A stretch of DNA of 56,055 nt from Alphaproteobacteria bacterium (GTDB taxonomy: Bacteria; Pseudomonadota; Alphaproteobacteria; Rhodobacterales; Rhodobacteraceae): positions 1 to 56,055 of the forward strand of contig JAUHXK010000017.1 of the NCBI GenBank assembly GCA_030427405.1, in the 5' to 3' direction. The notes under the pieces are model-generated. The model did no database searches, was not told the origin of the DNA, and saw only the letters and a program-made list of their open reading frames with translations. Positions within the stretch are counted from its first letter, which is position 1. The number at the start of each line of letters is the position of its first letter. Of the stretch, positions 32,610 to 41,659 are shown piece by piece. A program made the translations under genes and the position numbers.

Positions 32610-33613
32610 CCTCAGCAACGGATATCGAAAAGAAAAGCCCGCTGGCCGGATTGTCGGAAAGCGGCGCCTATCAAAAGCTTTTGGCCTTTGCCAGCCTGAT
32701 CGCCCTGCTGATCGGCTTTTCCATTGCATCGCCCAATTTCATGCAGACCTCGAACATGATCGCGATCCTGCAGGCCACATCGGTCAACGGGGTACTTGCC
32801 GTGGCCGCAACCCTGGTGATCATCACCGGCGGCATCGACCTGTCGGTCGGCACGCTGATGACCTTCTGCGCGGTGATTGCCGGTGTGGTTCTGACCTACC
32901 TGGGGATGCCCCTGCTGATTGGCGTCATCGCCGCCATTGCCGCGGGCGCCTTTTGCGGCCTTTGTTCCGGCACCTTTGTCGCCAAGATGAAGATCCCACC
33001 CTTTATCGCCACCTTGGGGATGATGCTTATCCTCAAGGGTCTATCGCTGGTCATTTCCGGCACCCGGCCGATCTATTTCAACGACACTCCGGGGTTTGAC
33101 CAGATCTCTCGCGGCTCGTTGATCGGAGAGGTTTTTCCGGCCCTTCCGATCCCCAATGGCGTGCTGATCCTGTTCCTGGTGGCTATCTCGGCCTCATATA
33201 TCCTGGGCCGTACGGTCTTGGGGCGCTACACCTTTGCGCTGGGGTCCAATGAAGAAGCGGTGCGGCTGTCGGGGGTAAATACCGACATGTGGAAAATGCG
33301 CATCTATGCGCTGGCCGGAGCGATCTGCGGGATCGCGGGCATTCTGATCGCCTCGCGGCTGAATTCGGCGCAACCAGCCCTGGGGCTTGGCTATGAGCTT
33401 GAAGCGATCGCGGCCGTCGTGATCGGCGGAACATCCCTGTCCGGCGGGCGGGGCACGATCCTGGGCACCCTGATCGGGGCGCTGATCATGGCGGTCCTGA
33501 CCAACGGCCTGCGCGTTCTGTCCGTGGCGCAGGAATGGCAGACGGTCGTCACCGGAGCGATCATCATCCTGGCCGTTTATGCCGATATGGCGCGGCGCAG
33601 GAAATCCGGATGA
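32606..33613 (+). CDS. Sugar ABC transporter permease (RbsC type)
   Basis: A 335-aa membrane protein with eight to ten hydrophobic segments and the RbsC-family marks [13 protein letters not shown] near 72-84, [32 protein letters not shown] (the EAA-like loop that contacts the ATPase) and [19 protein letters not shown]. The ATG overlaps the stop of the ATPase gene (ATGA). It is followed after 48 bp by the binding-protein gene with its own strong site. Confidence 0.95.
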   Translation: MTSATDIEKKSPLAGLSESGAYQKLLAFASLIALLIGFSIASPNFMQTSNMIAILQATSVNGVLAVAATLVIITGGIDLSVGTLMTFCAVIAGVVLTYLGMPLLIGVIAAIAAGAFCGLCSGTFVAKMKIPPFIATLGMMLILKGLSLVISGTRPIYFNDTPGFDQISRGSLIGEVFPALPIPNGVLILFLVAISASYILGRTVLGRYTFALGSNEEAVRLSGVNTDMWKMRIYALAGAICGIAGILIASRLNSAQPALGLGYELEAIAAVVIGGTSLSGGRGTILGTLIGALIMAVLTNGLRVLSVAQEWQTVVTGAIIILAVYADMARRRKSG

Positions 33614-33661
33614 ATTCACGCAACTGACCACGAACATGACAGTTTCAGAGGAGGAAAAAAC

Positions 33662-34606
33662 ATGTTTTCACGTCGTTTCATTCTGGGGGCGCTGAGCGCC
33701 GCCACACTGGCCGGGCCGGCCTCGATGGCCGCGGCAGAGGAAATCTACATCCCGCTGGTCTCCAAAGGCTTTCAGCACCAGTTCTGGCAGGCGGTGAAAT
33801 CCGGCGCGGAACAGGCCGCGGACGAATACGGTGTTACGATCACGTTCGAAGGCCCCGACAACGAAACCATGGTTGATCGCCAGATCGACATGCTGGCCGC
33901 CGCCCTGGCCAACAATCCCAAGGCAATCGGCTTTGCCGCCCTGGACAGCCAGGCGGCCATCCCCTTGCTGAAACAGGCCAATGACAGCGGCATCCCGGTT
34001 ATTGCCTTCGACAGCGGCGTGGACAGTGACATTCCGGTTTCCACAGCAACCACGGACAACCTGGCCGCAGCAGGGCTGGCCGCTGACAAGATGGCCGAAA
34101 TGATCGGTGGCACAGGCAAGGTTGCAGTTGTTGCGCACGACCAGACAAGCCGCACCGGGATCGACCGCCGCGACGGTTTCGTGAACCGCATCGCAGAAAA
34201 GTACCCCGACATCGAAGTCGTCACCGTTCAATACGGCCAAGGCGACCACCTCAAGTCGACCGAGGTGACCAAGGCGATCCTGACCGCGAACCCGGACCTG
34301 AACGGCATCTTCGGCACCAACGAGGGTTCGGCGATTGGCGTGGTGAACGGCGTACAGGAGCTGGGCACCGAAGGTCTGGTGATCATCGGCTATGACAGCG
34401 GCAAGGCGCAGAAGGACGCAATCAAAAGCGGCCTGATGGCAGGCGCGATCACCCAGAACCCGGTCGGCATCGGGTATGAAACCGTCAAGGCCGCTGTGGC
34501 GGCAATGAAGGGCGAAGAGGTTCCGCCGCTGATCGACACCGGCTTTTACTATTATGACGCGTCCAACATAGACGATCCCAAGATCGCAGCAGTCCTTTAC
34601 GACTGA
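33662..34606 (+). CDS. Sugar ABC transporter periplasmic binding protein (RbsB type)
   Basis: A 314-aa type I binding protein. The signal SRRFILGALSAATLAG may be Tat-directed; cleavage near MAAA-EEI (25). The mature fold shows IPLVSKGFQHQFWQAVKSG, NETMVDRQIDMLAAALANNPKAI, GIPVIAFDSGVDSD and IFGTNEGSAIGVV, as in RbsB-like proteins. GGAGGAAAAAAC precedes the ATG, stronger than the sites of the ATPase and permease, in line with the excess of binding protein such systems need. A terminator follows. Ligand likely L-fucose, D-arabinose or a similar sugar, by context only. Confidence 0.93.
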   Translation: MFSRRFILGALSAATLAGPASMAAAEEIYIPLVSKGFQHQFWQAVKSGAEQAADEYGVTITFEGPDNETMVDRQIDMLAAALANNPKAIGFAALDSQAAIPLLKQANDSGIPVIAFDSGVDSDIPVSTATTDNLAAAGLAADKMAEMIGGTGKVAVVAHDQTSRTGIDRRDGFVNRIAEKYPDIEVVTVQYGQGDHLKSTEVTKAILTANPDLNGIFGTNEGSAIGVVNGVQELGTEGLVIIGYDSGKAQKDAIKSGLMAGAITQNPVGIGYETVKAAVAAMKGEEVPPLIDTGFYYYDASNIDDPKIAAVLYD

Positions 34607-34625
34607 TCCCACTCGCGAAGACTGT

Positions 34626-34653
34626 GGCCCGCCCCTGATGGCGGGCCTTTTTT
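34626..34653 (+). terminator. Rho-independent terminator of the sugar ABC operon
   Basis: GGCCCGCC (34626-34633) pairs with GGCGGGCC (34640-34647) around CCTGAT and is followed by six T. It lies 19 bp after the binding-protein stop. Confidence 0.95.
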
Positions 34654-34831
34654 GTTTTCAGCGCCTTACAAGATCAATCCTGTACCTTTCCGGGTCAGGT
34701 TTGGCGATTTTCCCAAAATATAGTAGATTTACTGCGGGCAGTTCGGCCACCCATTTCGCGGTGTGGCCGGTGATTTCGATTGAACCAAAAGCCGTTTTCA
34801 GCAGCCAGGCCACCATTTTGGAGGTTCGCCA

Positions 34832-36490
34832 ATGCCCACCCAACACAACTTTATCGACATGCATATCCACCTGTTCACGGCCCGTTACCTGCCGCTGCAC
34901 GGGATTTTCAGATCTTATGGACTCTTCTCACGCTTGGCCCGCGGTCTGGCCCGCCTTGCCGTTTCGCTGACGGCCAAAAGCGACTTTGATTCAGCCCCCA
35001 AAAACGACCAGCAAGACATGCTGGATGCGCTGCAAGAGCGCGATCTTGACCTTCTTATGCATGTGCTCATCCGGCGGATACGCAAAATGGTTGCCGATGC
35101 CCGGGTGCCGCGTTCGGACGCAGACACAGAAACTTTCGACCTGCTGCTGAGCGCGCTCGACGATATCCAGCAGGCAATTTACCCCGAGCTCGGCGATATC
35201 CGCCCCATCGGCAACCGGTTGCGCCATAACGGCCTGCCCAGCACACGGTCTGTTTTTGAAGACAAGGATCAGCCGGTGGACGCCCTTGATGCGTTGCTGG
35301 CCACCGCCTTTGCCCGCGCCGCCCGGATTCTGACCCGCAACGAGTTTTTCGAAGAGGCCGTGCATATGCATGGCCATGAGCCGTTCGATGAAGGCACAGG
35401 TGATGCTCTGCTGCGGGCCGGGCTGTATCCCGACAATCTGCCCAGCGTCGGGAAGTTGCTGGTTTTCTTCGTCATCATGGCCCTGTCCGAACGGAACCGG
35501 TACAAGGCGCTTGAACTGGACTATCGGTCCGACAATCCGGCAGACATTCAGGGCGCTGACAAGTATGTCGGAATTCTGTTGGACATGAACGGGGCCTATG
35601 AGGCCCGCTATGGCAACAATCTGGATCGGCCCGACATCCGGTTCAAAAAACAGATCGACAGAATGGAAAAGCTTGCCGCCGAGAAGGAAGGGCAGCTGAT
35701 CACCTTTGCCGCCGTCGACCCGTTTCGCGGTTCGCATTGGCAAAGCAATGTCGATTACGCGCTGAACACGCACGGCATCAAAAACTTTAAGATCTATCCG
35801 CCGCTTGGCTTTCGGGCCTTTGAGTCCAAGGGAAACGTAACCCCGGTCAACCCCAACGCCAAAGATGCCAGCGAATACATCAAACGCGCAGAAAACCCGG
35901 CGCCCCACAAACACGCGAAAAAGGCGATGAAGGAAATCATCGACTATTTCGGGGAAAAAAAGCTGCGCCTGTTTTCACATTGCAACCCGAAAGGGTTCGA
36001 AGTTCGCAAAGGCTATGGCATCTATGCAGACCCGCACCATTGGCGACAGGCGATCGAAGACTCCGGCCACACGGACCTGCGGTTGTTTCTGGCCCATGGT
36101 GGCGGTGCGCTTGACGTTGACTGGTATGGTTGGGCGGCAGAAACCGACAGCGATTTTCAAAAGTCCTTTGCCTATCGCGCCATCCGCATGGCGCAGGAAT
36201 ACCAGAATGTCTATCTTGGTATGGGCCATATCCTGCGCCTGTTCGATCCGCAGCAACGCGACCGCGTTCGTGACCGTTTGATCCGTCTGATCGAGGATCA
36301 ATCGACAGCAGACGGGACGTATCCAATTCAGAACAAGATCTGCTACGGGTCCGATTGGTCCATGCCGGAAATGATCGGAAGAACCCGCGAATATCTGAAC
36401 GCCTGGTACGATATTTTCGACCATTCCAAACTAAAGCAATTCGCGCCTTTATTCTTCAAGACAAATGCCGAAAGCTTCCTGAATTCCTAA
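34832..36490 (+). CDS. Large amidohydrolase-type metalloprotein of unknown function
   Basis: A 552-aa protein with amidohydrolase-2 marks spread over an unusually long chain. H11-x-H13 in FIDMHIHLF opens the barrel; later come NFKIYPPLGF, RLFSHCNPKGF, LFLAHGGGALD and ICYGSDWSM, which should supply the remaining histidines and the catalytic aspartate. About 200 extra residues (50-260) separate the first motif from the barrel and are not recognised. TTTTGGAGG precedes the ATG at 34832. It lies 180 bp before the activase-like trio on the same strand. Substrate unknown; family members hydrolyse or decarboxylate small acids. Confidence 0.78.
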   Translation: MPTQHNFIDMHIHLFTARYLPLHGIFRSYGLFSRLARGLARLAVSLTAKSDFDSAPKNDQQDMLDALQERDLDLLMHVLIRRIRKMVADARVPRSDADTETFDLLLSALDDIQQAIYPELGDIRPIGNRLRHNGLPSTRSVFEDKDQPVDALDALLATAFARAARILTRNEFFEEAVHMHGHEPFDEGTGDALLRAGLYPDNLPSVGKLLVFFVIMALSERNRYKALELDYRSDNPADIQGADKYVGILLDMNGAYEARYGNNLDRPDIRFKKQIDRMEKLAAEKEGQLITFAAVDPFRGSHWQSNVDYALNTHGIKNFKIYPPLGFRAFESKGNVTPVNPNAKDASEYIKRAENPAPHKHAKKAMKEIIDYFGEKKLRLFSHCNPKGFEVRKGYGIYADPHHWRQAIEDSGHTDLRLFLAHGGGALDVDWYGWAAETDSDFQKSFAYRAIRMAQEYQNVYLGMGHILRLFDPQQRDRVRDRLIRLIEDQSTADGTYPIQNKICYGSDWSMPEMIGRTREYLNAWYDIFDHSKLKQFAPLFFKTNAESFLNS

Positions 36491-36669
36491 ACGATTTCCG
36501 ACCCCTTCGCGCCCCATTCTGGCGCTGGATCGCACCGGCAAGATCGGCGTGTTGCAGGGCCGCCTGTATGCGGGATTTCAGGGGCCGACCGATAAAGCGC
36601 AGTCAATTTAATAATCTAGGCAATTACATGCATTGAAAAAACATGTTATGTTCATCGGGGGCCATTTTA

Positions 36670-38181
36670 ATGAATAGAATTGTAAACGACACCTACAGGG
36701 CCTATGAACCGCGGCCATTTACGGCAGATCAACGCAAGGACGTTACCTTACTTTTTGGTGGTGTGACCTGGCGTGCCGAACAGCTGTTGGAAGGTCTGTT
36801 CAAAAGCGCCGGATACAACGCCCAGCGCCTGCCCGACGTTACAGTCGAAGACCTGTTTCTTGGCCGCGAACTGGCCGATGTCGGGCAATGCTGTCCGACC
36901 GCGTTCACCACGGGCAACCTGTCAAGCTTTCTCAAGCAAGAGGCCAAGCGGATAGGGCCACAGGAGGTTGCCGAGAAATACGTGTATGTAACGGCCGGGG
37001 CCTGCGGGTCCTGCCGGTTCGGGCAATATCACCAAAGCTATGAGTTGGCGCTGAAGAACCTCGGGCTTGAGGCGTTTCGGCTGTTTCTCGTGCAACAGCA
37101 CGAAATCGACCAGTCCAAGGCAAGCGATGCCGGGCTGCAGACCGATATCCATCTGCTGCTCAGCACGGCCCTGGGCATGATGGCGGCGGACGCGATACAG
37201 GATCTGGAATATCAACTGCGCCCTTACGAAGTTCAGCCCGGGGCAACCAACAAGGCCGCCCAAAAGGCCGTGACCGAAATCTATGACGCCATGCTGGGCC
37301 GCCCGAAAACCCTGCCGAAATGGCGGTCTGTCGGCTGGCACCTGTTCACGCGCCGGTTCACCGGGGCCATGCGCCGCGCCCGAGGGTATTTCGAGGGCAT
37401 CCAACTGGACCGTCTGCGGGTGAAACCCATGGTCAAGATCACCGGTGAATTTTATCTGGCCACAGCCGAGGGCGTCCAGAATTACAACATGCATTCATGG
37501 CTGGAATCCGAAGGCGCCGAGGTTCAGCCAGCGCCGATGGTCGTCTGGTTTGATTACCTGATGCGGTACGGCGGTCAAAAGCTGGAACAGCGGTTTGGCG
37601 TCAACAAGAATGCCCGCCGAAACTTCGCGATGCTCAAACTTGGACAGCGGGTTTTTCGCGCCAAATACGACCAGATGCGCAAGGCTTTGGGGGGCGTTCC
37701 GCGCCCGATGCCGGATCAGGACGAACTGCGCAAACTGGCCGCGCCGTTTTTTGACAACATGATCAATGGCGGCGAGGGCGACCTGCTGATCGGCAAGGCA
37801 ATCTGGGCGCATACACGCAAAAAGGCGCATATGGTTTGCGAACTCTCGCCCTATGCCTGCCTGCCGAACACCATGAGCATCGGCGCGATGGCCGCGGTCC
37901 AGGGCGCGTATCCCGGCATGCTATACGCCCCGATCGAGGTGAAGGGCGACAGCGACGTACACGCGCTGTCCCGTTGCCAGATGGTCCTGACCGAAGCCAA
38001 GACGCGGGCCCAGGATGAATTCCAGGCCGCGCTGGCCGCCGCTGGCCTGACGCTGGACGAGGCAAGGCGCCGCGCCTCTGACCGGCCCGAGGTGAACGCT
38101 CCGTTCTGGAAAGTTCCGCATCGCGGGGCTGCGGGCACGGCCGCCAACGTGGTGCTTGAGCTTGGGAATGCGTCGCTTTGA
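36670..38181 (+). CDS. HgdB/COG3581-like iron-sulfur subunit of an activase-type system
   Basis: A 503-aa protein that resembles the C-terminal third of the large CoA-dehydratase activase proteins of anaerobes (HgdB/DUF2229-linked family). Candidate Fe-S or metal cysteines: C74-C75 in DVGQCCPTAFTTG, C112 and C115 in TAGACGSCRFGQYHQSYE, plus MVCELSPYACLPN near 400. CRFGQYH is a strong family mark. The ATG at 36670 has GGGGG in front; an ATG at 36643 is possible. Its last 4 bases overlap the ATPase gene. Expected role: electron-accepting partner that the ATPase reduces to low potential. Real substrate unknown. Confidence 0.75.
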   Translation: MNRIVNDTYRAYEPRPFTADQRKDVTLLFGGVTWRAEQLLEGLFKSAGYNAQRLPDVTVEDLFLGRELADVGQCCPTAFTTGNLSSFLKQEAKRIGPQEVAEKYVYVTAGACGSCRFGQYHQSYELALKNLGLEAFRLFLVQQHEIDQSKASDAGLQTDIHLLLSTALGMMAADAIQDLEYQLRPYEVQPGATNKAAQKAVTEIYDAMLGRPKTLPKWRSVGWHLFTRRFTGAMRRARGYFEGIQLDRLRVKPMVKITGEFYLATAEGVQNYNMHSWLESEGAEVQPAPMVVWFDYLMRYGGQKLEQRFGVNKNARRNFAMLKLGQRVFRAKYDQMRKALGGVPRPMPDQDELRKLAAPFFDNMINGGEGDLLIGKAIWAHTRKKAHMVCELSPYACLPNTMSIGAMAAVQGAYPGMLYAPIEVKGDSDVHALSRCQMVLTEAKTRAQDEFQAALAAAGLTLDEARRRASDRPEVNAPFWKVPHRGAAGTAANVVLELGNASL

Positions 38182-40313
38182 AATACGCCGGGATAGATAT
38201 CGGCTCGACCACAGTGAAAGGTGTGGTTGTTCAGGATGGACATGTCATCTGGAAGGCCTATGGCCGGCACAAGACCAAACAGGCCGAAAAGACACTCGAA
38301 CTCCTGACCCGGATGGAGGACGAGGCGGGCCTGACCGCAGGGCGCGACGTGGCCACGTTTACGGGCTCGGGCGCAGGAACATTGGCCGCGCGGGTAAACG
38401 GGCGCACGATCCAGGAAGTCGTCGCCGTAGCTGCCGCCGTCGAAGCGGTACACCCCGACGTTCATTTCGTGTCCGAAATCGGTGGCGAGGACATGAAGAC
38501 TTTGTTCTTCACCCCAACGCCTGCCGGCAAGGCCAAGCAGGTCTATATGCAATCGGCCTGTAGCGGCGGCACCGGCACCTTCATCGAAAAATCTGCGCGC
38601 AAGCTGGAAATCCCGCCCGACGCCTTGGCGACCCTGCCCTATTTCGACCAGACCCTGCACCGCATCAGCGCGAAATGCGGGATATTCGCAGAAACCGATG
38701 CCAATAGCCTGGTCAAGGCCGGGGTCCCGAAAGAAGAGATTATCGCCAGCCTATTCGATGCCGTGGTCCGGCAGAACCTGGCCACCCTAACCAAAGGCAA
38801 CACGCCTATGCCGTCCGTTCTTTTGCTGGGCGGGCCGAACATGTTTTTCCACGGGCTGCGGCAGGCATGGGAACACCACCTAGGCGCGCTGTGGGACGAA
38901 CGCAATATCACCCTGCCCGCGCAAACCTTGGTCAGCGACGTGATCCTCGTCCCCGATGATGCGCTGTATTACGCCAGCCTGGGCTGCGTTCAGATTGCCC
39001 GCCGCGAAGACGGGAAACCGCAAGTCTATTCAGGGCCGGACAATCTGAAATGGTGGGTCGAAACCGGCCAGCACGAAGAAAAGGCCAACACCGGACAGAC
39101 GGGATTGGCCAGCAAGGATGAACTGGCGGGATTTCTGCGCACCTATGCCGTGCCGTCAGCGGCGGCACCCGGCCAGGGCACCCATGACCGGCTGTTTGTC
39201 GGGTGCGACTTCGGCAGCACCACCGTCAAGGCAATCGCGATAGATGGCGACGCGGCTATCCGGGCCTCGGTCTATCAGCCCAGCCGGGGAAACCCGATCG
39301 AGGACGCAAAGCTGATATTCCGCCAGTTGCGCGAGGCCGGTGTCGGGGGCGTCGGCGCCTTGGGGTTGACCGGGTACGGCAAGGACCTGCTGAAAGACAT
39401 CTTGGGCGCCGATGTCCCGGTGGTTGAAACGGTGGCCCATGCCTCGGCGGCGCTGCATGTGGATCCGGATGCAGATGCGATCTGCGACGTAGGCGGAACG
39501 GATGTCAAAATCATGCTGCTTCGACAACAGGCGGTTGTCGATTTCAGGCTGAATTCGCAATGCTCATCCGGAAACGGGGCCTTTTTGCAGGGCGTGGCCG
39601 AACGCTACGACATCGCCCTGGAAGACTATGCGGACAAGGCGTTTGGCGCCACGCGGATGCCGCGCCTGATGATGGGGTGCGGGGTGTTCCTGCAGTCCGA
39701 CATTGTGAACCAGCAGCGCAAGGGCTGGTCTGCCGAAGAGATCATGGCCAGCCTGGCCGCCGTTTTGCCGTTGAATGTCTGGGTTTATGCGGGTCAGTTT
39801 CAGAACCTGAAATCCGTGGGAAGAAAGTTCATTCTGCAGGGCGGCACGCACCGAAACCTTGCGGTTGTGAAAGCCCAGATCGATTTCATCAAGGACAAGA
39901 TACCCGACGCCGAGATCATCGTTCACCCCCATGCGGGCGAGGCAGGCGCGCTGGGGGCCGCGCTGCTGGCTGCCGAACACGGGAAGCACAACGGCGCATC
40001 CCGGTTTGTCGGATTCGACCGGATTGACGACCTGGATTACGTCAGCACGACCAATGCGAAGACCACCTGCCACTGGTGCGCAATGCATTGCAGTCGCGCC
40101 TTTATCGACGTGCAGGTGCCGGGCGGAAAGGGCCGCCCCAAAAGCAAGGTGCCGCTGTCCGAGGGCTGGCAGCGTGTCATTACCGGAAACTCCTGTTCCA
40201 AGGGTCTGATCGAGGACGCGGCCGAGATGAAGGAACGGAAAAAACAAATCGACGAGGACCTGAATGCGCATCCCAATATTGCAGAAAGCGTTCGCCAAGG
40301 CGCCTTCCGCTAG
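38178..40313 (+). CDS. Double-domain BcrAD/BadFG-type ATPase activase
   Basis: A 711-aa protein with two ASKHA ATPase domains. Domain 1 (1-about 280) starts GIDIGSTTVKG and has C128 (SACSGGTGTF) and C167 (AKCGIFAETD); domain 2 (about 338-610) starts GCDFGSTTVKA and has C462 (SQCSSGNGAF) and C501 (MGCGVFLQSD). These paired cysteines hold a shared [4Fe-4S] cluster in 2-hydroxyglutaryl-CoA dehydratase activators. A C-terminal TTCHWCAMHC adds more cysteines. ATP hydrolysis drives an electron to very low potential. The start is TTG at 38178, overlapping the previous stop (TTGA). The 3' end overlaps the next gene by 50 bp. Confidence 0.88.
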   Translation: MKYAGIDIGSTTVKGVVVQDGHVIWKAYGRHKTKQAEKTLELLTRMEDEAGLTAGRDVATFTGSGAGTLAARVNGRTIQEVVAVAAAVEAVHPDVHFVSEIGGEDMKTLFFTPTPAGKAKQVYMQSACSGGTGTFIEKSARKLEIPPDALATLPYFDQTLHRISAKCGIFAETDANSLVKAGVPKEEIIASLFDAVVRQNLATLTKGNTPMPSVLLLGGPNMFFHGLRQAWEHHLGALWDERNITLPAQTLVSDVILVPDDALYYASLGCVQIARREDGKPQVYSGPDNLKWWVETGQHEEKANTGQTGLASKDELAGFLRTYAVPSAAAPGQGTHDRLFVGCDFGSTTVKAIAIDGDAAIRASVYQPSRGNPIEDAKLIFRQLREAGVGGVGALGLTGYGKDLLKDILGADVPVVETVAHASAALHVDPDADAICDVGGTDVKIMLLRQQAVVDFRLNSQCSSGNGAFLQGVAERYDIALEDYADKAFGATRMPRLMMGCGVFLQSDIVNQQRKGWSAEEIMASLAAVLPLNVWVYAGQFQNLKSVGRKFILQGGTHRNLAVVKAQIDFIKDKIPDAEIIVHPHAGEAGALGAALLAAEHGKHNGASRFVGFDRIDDLDYVSTTNAKTTCHWCAMHCSRAFIDVQVPGGKGRPKSKVPLSEGWQRVITGNSCSKGLIEDAAEMKERKKQIDEDLNAHPNIAESVRQGAFR

Positions 40314-41562
40314 GGCGGCAGGGCAAAAGCGGGCCTTGCGGATCGGCATCCCCCGGGTTCTGAACCAATGGTCGACGCATCGCTTTTGGACGACGCTTTT
40401 TGTCGAGCTTGGAATTGGCCGCCGCGACATCGTTTATTCGTCAGAAACATCCGAGGCACAGCAGCTCAAATTCGGCAAAGGCCGAGGGGCAGTTGATTGC
40501 TGTTACCCGGTAAAGTGCATGATCGGACATTACGGTGAGTTGCTGGATGGGCTCAAACGCCCGATCGACATCCTCTTCTCGCCGATCATCCTGACAGTTC
40601 CTTCCTTCCTTTGCGGAAATGTCCGCGAAAACATGGCCTGCCCGCGCGTGATCGCCGGCCCCGAAAGCACCCGCGCAGGTTTCCAGCGCGAAAAGGACAC
40701 GTTCGCAGAAAAGGGTGTGACCTATGTTTCGCCCTCGGTTTCGCTGGCCGAGCCCGCCTTGGCGGCCCGGCAATTGTTTAACGCGTTCAAGGGTATTCTG
40801 GACGGGCTGACCCCGGCCGAAATGCAGCGCGCAGTCGATCGGGCCTATGGTGCATTGCACGAATTCGACAGCGAAATGCGCGACCAGAGCCTTGAAGTTC
40901 TGACATCCTGCGCCTCAGGAAACCGGCCCTGCATTCTTGCGCTTGGCCGCCCTTATCACATGGATTCAGGCATTGGACACGCCATCGAAAACGAGCTGCA
41001 GGCCTTTGGTTATCCTATCCTTTGGGGACAATATCTGCCACTGCACCCCGAGGTTCTGGACTGGCTTTACAAGGACCTGATCCGGGCCGGGCGCATCCGC
41101 AACCCCTTTGACATCTCGGACATCTGGAAGACCTCGCACAGCGCCAACACAAACGAGCTTTTGTGGGCAGCGCGCTATGGCTCTCTTATGCCGTGGATCA
41201 CATGCTGCATCCGGTTTTCCAGCTATGAATGCGGGATGGATCAGCCGACCTATTCGCCGGTTCAGGCAATCGCGGAATCGCTTGGCACCCTGTTCTTCGT
41301 GTTTCAGGATCTGGACGAAACGAAACCCGCCGGTTCGGTTCGCATTCGCGTGGAAACCATCGCCTATTACCTGGAACGAAAGTCGCCCAAGATCATGCAG
41401 GGCAAGCTTGCAGCGTTTCAGGACGCCCCGCCCGGTATCCTTTTGCAAAACGTGCCAGACACCGGCACGGCGTCGCAGGACCCATTACCTGAACCGGTTC
41501 AAACCGGATCACTTGAAATAGCCGATACCACGAACCGGCAGCATCCCGGTGCCGGGAGTTGA
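40264..41562 (+). CDS. DUF2229/COG3580-like subunit of the activase-type system
   Basis: A 432-aa protein. The family opening RIGIPRVLNQWSTHRFW (26-42) is clear, and cysteines C79-C80 and C85 (AVDCCYPVKCMIG), C117 and C126 (FLCGNVRENMACP) and a late MPWITCCIRFSSYECGMDQ could bind Fe-S clusters. In most anaerobes this is a middle domain of one 1,400-residue protein together with the two neighbouring genes. GACGAGGACC precedes the ATG at 40264; a later TTG at 40336 would start just at the conserved domain. The last 30 residues are low in conservation signals. Confidence 0.78.
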   Translation: MRIPILQKAFAKAPSARAAGQKRALRIGIPRVLNQWSTHRFWTTLFVELGIGRRDIVYSSETSEAQQLKFGKGRGAVDCCYPVKCMIGHYGELLDGLKRPIDILFSPIILTVPSFLCGNVRENMACPRVIAGPESTRAGFQREKDTFAEKGVTYVSPSVSLAEPALAARQLFNAFKGILDGLTPAEMQRAVDRAYGALHEFDSEMRDQSLEVLTSCASGNRPCILALGRPYHMDSGIGHAIENELQAFGYPILWGQYLPLHPEVLDWLYKDLIRAGRIRNPFDISDIWKTSHSANTNELLWAARYGSLMPWITCCIRFSSYECGMDQPTYSPVQAIAESLGTLFFVFQDLDETKPAGSVRIRVETIAYYLERKSPKIMQGKLAAFQDAPPGILLQNVPDTGTASQDPLPEPVQTGSLEIADTTNRQHPGAGS

Positions 41563-41659
41563 AACCGGCAAGGGTATCGTAAGACCTGACAGAGTTGGCG
41601 CGAGGGGGCGCGGGGCTTTGCCGAGACATGTTTTGGAATTTGGTCCAACCGTCGATGAT

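Noticed and set aside
36627..36647. ACATG/CATGT repeat before the activase trio as an FNR site
   Set aside because: The arms are only 5 bp with an 11-bp spacer and do not match TTGAT-N4-ATCAA.
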